Positions 57,168 through 64,000 of a DNA stretch of 64,000 nt are shown one piece after another. Within the stretch, counting starts at the first letter, position 1; each line of letters begins with the position of its first letter. The stretch comes from Thalassia testudinum. Taxonomy: Eukaryota > Streptophyta > Magnoliopsida > Alismatales > Hydrocharitaceae. Location of the stretch: contig JAZHRO010000063.1 of NCBI GenBank assembly GCA_037157565.1, forward strand, positions 89,370,001 through 89,434,000, read 5' to 3'. The position numbers and the translations under genes were made by a program. The notes under the pieces are model-generated. The model had not been told where the DNA came from and ran no database searches. It was given only the letters and a program-made list of their open reading frames with translations.

Positions 57168-58849
57168 TGTCTCTATCATGGACCAAATAAAGCCTATTGA
57201 TGAGATCAAAGAGAACTGCCTAAAAGAAAGTCTAAGACATGCCGGAGATGTCCTTAGAAATGGAATGCATGATGCACATATGGCATGCCATTCTAAGAGC
57301 TATCGACCAATCCAAGTTTGCTCTAGCATCATGACCATCTATTTATCTAGAGCCAAGGTATCTGCCATATAGGTACCTAAAGTATCACTCACCACCACGT
57401 CATCAATGTCGTTTAAATCTATATGCACTTTGCGAACCAATGTTGTGCAAGTGAAGATGGGAAAGGATGAGAACTAGAAGCTTTTAAGGGGTCACAACAC
57501 TTAATATCTAGAGAGACAATGACCGGAATTTCCTTCAATGGAGTAGGAGGAACCAACATAAGCACCATATCATGAACCATATTCATAAACAACCCTATGG
57601 AAAAGTATGGAACTAAGACAAAAAATGTGATGTGCACTAACCTAATGGCATTTATGGAGGGGATCATAACAATGATACTCTTTTATGATCTATAGTATCC
57701 GAAGAAAACACACTTTACTGCTTCGGATGTCAACTTATCCCTACCAGGACTGAGGAGGCGAACGAAAGCCACACATCCAAATACATAAAGCAGAACATGG
57801 AACAACTCACCATTTAGTTATAAGATTGTATCAAACTCTGCTAAATCAAGAACCAAAGATGGCAAATGATTGATGAGGTAGCAAGTAGTAAGACCTACAT
57901 CTCCCCAATATGAAGATACACTAATGTGGATCAGTAATGTCCTGCCAACATCTAAAATGTGGCAATGTTTCCATTTAGCATCACTGTTCTATTGTTAAGT
58001 ATGTATGCAAGTGGTATGATGCAGCATCCCCCAAGATGTGTAAAAATAAAAAAGAAAAGTGGTGCAAAACTCTAAGGCATTATCAAGATGAAGAATCTTA
58101 GTGGTAGCCCTAAAAGTATGCCTTCATCTCCAAAATAAAATTCTTAACAACCATTTCAACATCATACCTTTGCTTTAACAAAAACACCCAAGTCAAGCGA
58201 GAGTAGTCTTCAACTATCACCAAATAAAGATGATATCCTAGCCTATTAGGGACCCAACTAGGACGCCATGAATTTGTGAATGAGCTCTAACAAGGACTTA
58301 AAGCTTTAAGTCTGACTAAAAGGAAATGTGCTCTGGTGATGCTTCCCAAACTGACACCCCTCACATCCAATCTTGGCTCTAGGAGAAATCCAAGGAATGA
58401 CAAGGAGTTTACGAAGAGAAAAATGACCTAAGCATAGGTGCCACTACAAGGGAGACAAAGACAACATTAGAACAATAAGTTGGGCAACAAATGGGGATTG
58501 AACCTATACACTCCATGTTCTTCATGACCTCCACTAATGATCTTCCCAGTTAAAATATCCTGAAATGTACCAAGATAAACAATGAGCCATCAGTTGAAAC
58601 TTTTGTCCTGGAGAAATTAGTTGAAAGTGACTAAATGTTTGCCAATCACCACATAAATGATATGATGCACCTATGTCCACAAGCCAATCTAAGTCGTGTA
58701 CCGCCAGTTAACGCAGACAAACATAACCGGAGCTCTTGTTATGCAAGTACAATTCCCTTAGACTATCTCACATCTCCTTTACCATTTTATAATACACAAT
58801 TTTGCCACTATTAGGAATAAGGAGCCACGACGACAGCCACATGATAGCC

Positions 58850-59320
58850 AACAGGCCATGTGGCAGCATCCAGAAGGCCCAACAGGGGTCTACAACTAGA
58901 GATCTAAGGGACCAAGTTTTTGGTCTTTTCTTTAGAGTCAAGTTTGCTATTTTTAGAATAATTGTTTTAGGACAGTTTGGGATTTGGTTTGTTTTAGAGA
59001 TAAGTTCTTTCTTATTTTAGAAGATAAGATTTGTTTCTTTTTATTAGGATATGTTCTCTCTATATTAAAGAGTCTTCCCTTGTATTTTCTCTCGAGTCCA
59101 TAATAATATTTTCCAATTATTCAAGGCTCCTCTCTCTCTCTCTCCACCACATAGCCGGCCACCATCACCACCAAGGTCGACCACCCTCGCTAGCCAACAG
59201 GGGTAGTAGGTGGCTGTTCTCCTCCTCGTTGTTCCACGCGTGAATAGTCCCCCCCACATGGAACTGTTTTTCCTACGCACAAGTAGCCTCCACGCTCCTC
59301 TTGGCGTCAAATCTAACAGC
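58850..59320 (+). mobile_element. LTR-like sequence, plus orientation
   Basis: Aligns with the reverse complement of 54167-54657: 'agataag.t..tttcttattttagaagata', 'ttctctctatattaaagag', 'cataataatattttccaat', 'ctctctctctc.accac' and 'gttccacg.gtgaa'. It is the plus-strand member of an inverted pair around copia element 4. Exact ends are not determinable. Confidence 0.6.
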
Positions 59321-59426
59321 CACTAATGCAGGGAATGACATTGTCCATCATCCAAATGTGCCATGGAATTATCTATTTTCCGTGTCAAATACTTGCCATC
59401 TCCTCGAGTTCAAGTTTCGTCAAAAT

Positions 59427-59858
59427 TGTGAGGATTTGGGCACTAACAAGACATGAACACTATTCCAGGTGGAGAGAAAATTCAGTAGCAGCAAGCTATT
59501 GTTGGTGTTGGCGCACGCAAAACAAAGAGAGAAGTGAGAGCAACCGACAGTGGAGAAGAAGAGAGAGAGAGGGAGTTGTTTTATCTGTAGGAAATATAAT
59601 GCATTCAACTCAAGAAAGAAATTACATGTCTCTCTTTAATCATAATCTTCTAAATAAAGAAAACTACTAAGATCTCCTAAAATTAGGAAATAGCAAATCC
59701 TTTGAACTTAACTAAAAGACATCATCATACTAAAAATAGCAAATCTTAGACTCTAAGCAAAGCCAAAAAATCCCTTAGGGACGACGTCCCTTGGGTAGAC
59801 CAGGACCTACCATGTAGGAGTGCCATGTGACACTGCCACGTGACCTTTATTCTCTACA
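59427..59858 (-). repeat. Left (3') outer LTR of the three-LTR element
   Basis: 432 bases, TG...CA. Shared with the right LTR: 'gagttgttttat.tgtaggaaatataatgcattcaact', 'gaaattacatgtctctct', 'gactctaagcaaagccaaaaa' type wording and 'ttattctctaca'. The adjoining purine tract lies on its right. Confidence 0.85.
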
Positions 59859-60663
59859 CTCCCCTTCAAGTCGAGGCGAGAAAGACGATGACTTGCTTTA
59901 CTTGTCTCGTTGATGATACAACCAAATGCTCCACCATCTTCTTTTGATGTAATTGCAAATCATCTTGCCATCTTTGTAGTCGTTACTTCTCTGGCAACCT
60001 TTAAAGTCGTGGTTATTGGATCAATTGTCTTTGTACAACTTGATAGATTCTCTTTGCCAGCTTCTTTGTTGAGTCCTTGGACTCGGGCACCATGAGTAGG
60101 AATGCAACTTATCCTGGTTGCCTACGAAGATTTTGAACACACGCACCCACAAGATATAGTTCAAGGCACCTTAAAGCTTGATCGTGGTGCTTAGAACTAT
60201 AACATTTCCTTCCCCGGCGTTGATCTGGTTCTCGCTTTTAGCTATCCTCGTCCTCGAGAAACAAGCCTGCCACTACTTATATCTCCATGTAAGGCGCTAG
60301 ATGCGTAAGAGAAGCTACTTGCCGAAGTCCCTTTCTTGACTCCTTTAGCCTTGCATAAGGCGCCAAGGTCCTTCAAGGAGTTCCTTGAGAGAACCCATAA
60401 GTCGACGAAGATGCCTCGAAAATCGAGGCCCTGGAAAAAGTGGGAATCATGCACAAGATAGAGCCTTCTTGTGCAAGATCTCCCCTCCTTGCTTCTCCAT
60501 GAAGGGAACTTCTTACCAAGGAGAGAAGCTACACACGCACGTGGCTATAGTCCACCAGAGAAACTCACGCACAGGCCTTGTGCGTGACTTTTCTCCCCCT
60601 CTTCCTCATTCTATGTGCGTAGAGAATCTCTAGGAAGAGCCTAAATCGATGGCTCTAATATTA

Positions 60664-60878
60664 TGTGAAGATTTGAAGAAAAAATGAACTTTGTTGATAT
60701 GAAAAAAGAATCCTTAGCCCTCTTTTTATAAATAAAGAGAAAGGGCAAACAAGGAAACCACAATTACACTTTACTAAAAATAACTAAAAATAGAAAAAAC
60801 AACTAAATGTCATCTTTGATTTATTTCCTTACAAACAAAAAAGACAACTAAATGTCATCTCTGATTTATTTCCTAACA
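60664..60878 (-). repeat. Middle LTR of the three-LTR element
   Basis: 215 bases, TGTGAAGATTTG...TTTCCTAACA on the plus strand. On its left is 'ggctctaatatta' (60651-60663), an initiator-tRNA-Met site on the minus strand. On its right is 'ctccctcataagtcgag', a decayed purine tract. Its element-strand start, TGTTAGGAAATAAATCA, resembles that of the LTR at 50622. Its first 36 bases are internally duplicated ('gacaactaaatgtcatct.tgatttatttcct' twice). Confidence 0.8.
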
Positions 60879-61536
60879 CTCCCTCATAAGTCGAGATGTA
60901 GGAGACGACGAAGACTCGAATCTTGTAGATGTTCATGATGACACAAACCAATGGTAATTGAAGATAGTAGAACATAGAATAATCAGCTTCGACATCTGCA
61001 TCAACTTGTCGTGTTTCTACTTGTATGTCCTGGGTAAGGCACTGGGTTCATGAGAAATCATGACTAAAACTTGGGTGTTGTTTCTACGTCCAAGAGTCTG
61101 AAGATGATGAAGCTTGGTCTTCTTGAGTGCGCAAAATGTCACATGGGTGACATTACTCCTACACACCGTAAGCCAGCATACCATGCTTGGTTTCTCTAAG
61201 CGTGCATAAGGTCACCTCGCTGCCATTGCTTCTACGCCCCAAAAGCCAACCGAAAGGCTCTAAGTGCGTGAGAATGCACCTCACCTACGTGACGATGAGA
61301 AGGTTGACGATAATCAAAGCAACAATTGGTGACGGTGGTGATGATCTTCGGTTGTCATTGCAACTGTTGTTGAGAAAATGAGAAGGAAATTAGTGGAAAA
61401 AACGAGAGATTGACGTGGAGAGGATGGGTCTCCCCGATGGCTCGTCAGAGGCCGACAGCACCATCGAAGACACCCCTCCCCTCTTTAGGGCTTCTCTCCT
61501 AACCCTAAGCCATAGAGATCGGTGGCTTCAATACCA

Positions 61537-61998
61537 TGTGAGGATTTGAACGCTAGCGGGGTGTGGAGACCCTTCCATGTAGAGAGAAAATTTAACAGCA
61601 GCAGGTTGGTGTTAGTATTGACGCACACAAAATAGAGAGAGAAGAGATAGCAACCAGTAGTGGAGAAGAAGAAAGGAGAGAGTTGTTTTATTTGTAGGAA
61701 ATATAATGCATTCAACTTAAGAAAGAAATTACATGTCTCTCTCTATATGGAGAGTTAATCCTAATCTTCTAAATAAAGAAACCAATCTAACCAAATCTCC
61801 TAAGACCAAGAAATAACAAATCCCCTTAACTTGACTAAAAGACATATCACCATACTAAAAAATAGCATATCTTGGATTCTAAGCAAAGCCAAAAAACCCT
61901 TCAAGGCTAGTGCCCCTTGGGTGGACCAAGACTTGCCATGTGGCCTAATAGACCTGCCACGTGGCACTGCAAGTGCCAGGTGGCCTTTATTCTCTACA
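61537..61998 (-). repeat. Right (5') outer LTR of the three-LTR element
   Basis: 462 bases. TATA-like 'ctctctctatatggagag' type sequence near 61737. The primer site GGCTTCAATACCA (61524-61536, minus strand TGGTATTGAAGCC) abuts its 3' end directly. Confidence 0.85.
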
Positions 61999-62883
61999 AG
62001 AATATACCTCTTGCCAAGTCCTTCAATTGTCATCATAAATATTTATGAACACGAGCATAATTGGTCTCATCAAGCTTGTACATAGAAGCAAAGAACAGGA
62101 TTTTATAGATCATTGCCTCATCGACTCTGCTATTACTTTAGAAAAATCAAAAGAAGCCATCATCCTCACGAACTAGAATGTCTAAACAACTAAAAAACTC
62201 CAAAAAATGATCCTACGACAAGCAATTAGGTTGTAGATCTGATTTCACATCAAACAAGGCGTGAAGCACCCCTCCCAGAGGGCATAGTGGCCTACTGTTA
62301 ACAAGGTGTGTTCAGCGACCATCGCTAGGTAGCAACAACAACCAATTGCCAGCTCCAATCGCCATAGTCAACCCAAAAAGGACTAGTTGGGGTGGTACAA
62401 TTGCCAGATCTAACTCAAATCCAACCAGCAGTAGACGCTGCCACCGATGAGGACCAGCGATGGCGACCTAGGTGATCCAGTGAGTTGGCTTCCAATCAAA
62501 GGCAAAAACCCTTATTTTTCGTGTTTTCAATGGTTAAAAACTAGGGGTTTTGTTTTCGTTTGAGAGAAAATGCTTAAGAATCAAGGAAGTATCGAGCGTA
62601 AGCCTAGGAGCATTACTATAATACTAGGTAGAAAATTAATGTGCAATCAGATCAACTTAGCCCTAATCCTCACTAAATAGAGACTAGGAAAATACATAAG
62701 GACCCTTAGACAAAGGTTAAATAGCAAAAATAGATAACCTAAAACATGTCACACTAGTACACATCTAAACACTTTCATCAAATACAAAGAAAATATTATA
62801 ACTTCCTAAATATTTCATTTCAAATTTCCATGCAAATATGCTCTTTAGTCTTCTAATCTCTAGTAATAACAACACCATTAATA
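61999..62883 (-). other. Unassigned, with an LTR-like fragment
   Basis: No gene recognised. Bases 62600-62760 ('ccctaatcctcactaaatagagactaggaaaa', 'aaatagcaaaaatagataacc') match the centre of the 0.9-kb repeat units near 38800-38885 and 37900-37985. The stretch 62270-62520 has a Ser/Gly-type leader composition but no frame. Confidence 0.4.
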
Positions 62884-64000
62884 TGAAATTGCATTAGAGA
62901 GGGGTGAATAGTGAAGGAAATAAAATATATAGAAATAAAATCAATCACACAATCTTTCACCACAAGACACAAAGATATTTATGTGGAAACCCAACCTAGG
63001 TAAAAATCACTACCTAAGCCTCTCGACTTAGGATTTCTCGATCGATCGAGTCGACCAAATCCACTAACCGAACTACTTGAATGAGAGTAGTTCAACCTCA
63101 ATACAACCACGCTACTTTGACTTAGGGTAGCATACCTCAAATTCCTCTTCTTCACAAAGACTATTGTCTCACGAAGAAGACATGAATTCACCACGTGAAT
63201 ACCCAACCAAAGAAAAACGAAAATACAAGAAAGCCTATAGAGCCACAAAGTGTAATTTAAATTATGTTACTATAGGCAAGGTGACTTCCTTCTGATGGAA
63301 CTAAGTAGGCGTGATTACGTAGGCATTCAATGCTCTCAGATGTGAAGTCTAGAGCTTGGAGAGTAATTGATAAAATTCTCTTCTTGATCTTTCACAAAAT
63401 GTGTGTAATGGTGAAAAGAATTATCTCAAGGTATGTCTAAGCTAAAGTGGAGGTCCTCTATTTATAGAGGACTTAGGAACCTTCAAGAAGGCTTGGGAGA
63501 AGGCTCATAGTCGTTGGAAACAAATCCAAGATAAATCAAGCCAAAATCAGGGTCATAATGATTCTAACAGCAGAATTAGACATCTAATTTTAGGGTCAGA
63601 CGTTTGACAGGTTTGGGCATCTGATCTTAAGGGTCGGAGTTTCTGATTCTATCGGACAGAAACAAGATCTAAGTTAAACGTCTAGAAAGCTATTTTAGGA
63701 CGTCTAGGTAGAAATTTAAGCATTTAATTCTATGCAGGCTCGTTCCTGTTTTCGACATATCTAAATAGGGTTCTAATGTAAAGAAGTCTGACGACGTATT
63801 GGACATCTAGACATGGTATTGGACGTCTGAAACTAAACGTGCTCTGCGGGAATTGATTTTCCAAGGAGCCAACGACTATAAAGGTCTGACAGACCTTGGG
63901 TTTGGGTCCACCGTCTTTTTTTCAGACATCTAGATGGCTCTATAGATGTCTAATAATATTAATAAAATATTCCTAACAATGTTCTCGAAAGAGTTGGGCT
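62884..64000 (-). mobile_element. SIRE-like LTR S2, second copy, runs off the window
   Basis: Begins TGAAATTGCATTAGAGAGGGGTG on the plus strand, which on the element strand is the usual SIRE LTR end 'cactattcacccctctct'. It is colinear from 63113 with 23085-24600. It has a palindromic TATA zone 'ctctatttatagaggac' near 63458 and the AGACGTCT array from 63590. No initiator-Met primer site is recognisable to its left, so it may be a solo LTR or have a decayed site. Confidence 0.78.

Larger units (their letters stand above)
54900..58795 (-). pseudogene. Copia element 4, coding relic
   Basis: Minus-strand pol, read from the right. The protease reads DWLVDIGASYHLCGD (about 58660-58705); the Ser of DSG is Ile. 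Gag-pre-integrase reads LCLGHFSLRKLL and then CEGCQFGKHHQS (about 58340-58440), zinc Cys pair intact. An integrase C-terminal frame lies at 57419-57667. RT has ILVYVDDTIITGDDT (about 55815-55860), an intact YVDD box, in two pieces around a TRIM. RNase H has YINVDYVGCLVDRNSTTGFCTYVAGNLVAWRS (several blocks, 55302-55460) and degenerate remains to about 55060. Gag and convincing LTRs are missing. Many stops. Confidence 0.85.
59427..61998 (-). mobile_element. Three-LTR non-autonomous element
   Basis: Outer LTRs 59427-59858 (432 bp) and 61537-61998 (462 bp) are plainly alike (TGTGAGGATTTG...TTTATTCTCTACA). Flanking 5-mers are aaaat and agaat. A purine tract (plus strand ctccccttcaagtcgag) follows the left LTR; a primer site (GGCTTCAATACCA) precedes the right one. 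A third, different LTR lies between at 60664-60878, with its own primer site on its left and purine tract on its right. No coding sequence for gag or pol is seen in either interior, so it depends on an autonomous copia element. Confidence 0.82.

Overview
This window looks like repeat-rich intergenic DNA from the nuclear genome of a flowering plant. I see no intact host protein gene, rRNA, CRISPR array or bacterial-style operon. The evidence for a plant is the mix of mobile elements: Athila-like Ty3 elements with a tRNA-Asp primer site, several Ty1/copia groups with an initiator-tRNA-Met primer site (including SIRE-like ones), short non-autonomous LTR elements, a hAT transposase relic, a Tourist-like MITE, a tRNA-derived SINE candidate and a LINE scrap. 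Species cannot be named from this. Every long coding stretch carries stops, frameshifts or lost catalytic residues, so the locus is a graveyard of transposons.

Bases 1-18405: a nest of Athila-like elements, all on the minus strand. Five tRNA-Asp-type primer sites (near 128, 3639, 9171, 12329 and 17039) each sit beside the 5' LTR of a different copy. Each LTR interrupts the leader, gag or LTR of the copy to its right. One LTR also holds a SIRE-like solo LTR (12843-14187). The left end is unusual: a (TA)n tract, a (GA)n tract and about 1 kb of CpG-rich tandem repeat.

Bases 18406-32616: a plus-strand SIRE-like copia relic (LTR, primer site, gag, protease, integrase, start of RT) is cut off in RT by an opposite-strand LTR (23085-24632). 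Two further LTRs meet near 26047. After them come about 5 kb of mostly unassigned AT-rich DNA with a SINE candidate (29008-29125) and a LINE zinc-knuckle remnant (31045-31345).

Bases 32617-44420: three copies of a repeat unit of about 0.9 kb, split by two related copia elements of opposite strand, 32830-37823 (minus) and 39307-43621 (plus). The neighbouring repeat copies preserve the empty sites. The plus element has no recognisable gag; in its place are a GC-rich triplet tract and a row of short hairpin repeats.

Bases 44421-54100: a tandem repeat of about 147 bp carrying a MITE with TTA target duplication, then a hAT transposase pseudogene broken by three separate LTR insertions (a SIRE-like solo LTR, a 5'-truncated copia and a 1.7-kb non-autonomous LTR element). 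The protein reads on across each break.

Bases 54101-64000: a minus-strand copia relic (about 54900-58795) with a 545-bp TRIM inside its RT and LTR-like sequences in opposite orientation on either side. Next is a three-LTR non-autonomous element (59427-61998) with alternating primer sites and purine tracts, and at the right edge a second copy of the SIRE-like LTR seen at 23 kb.
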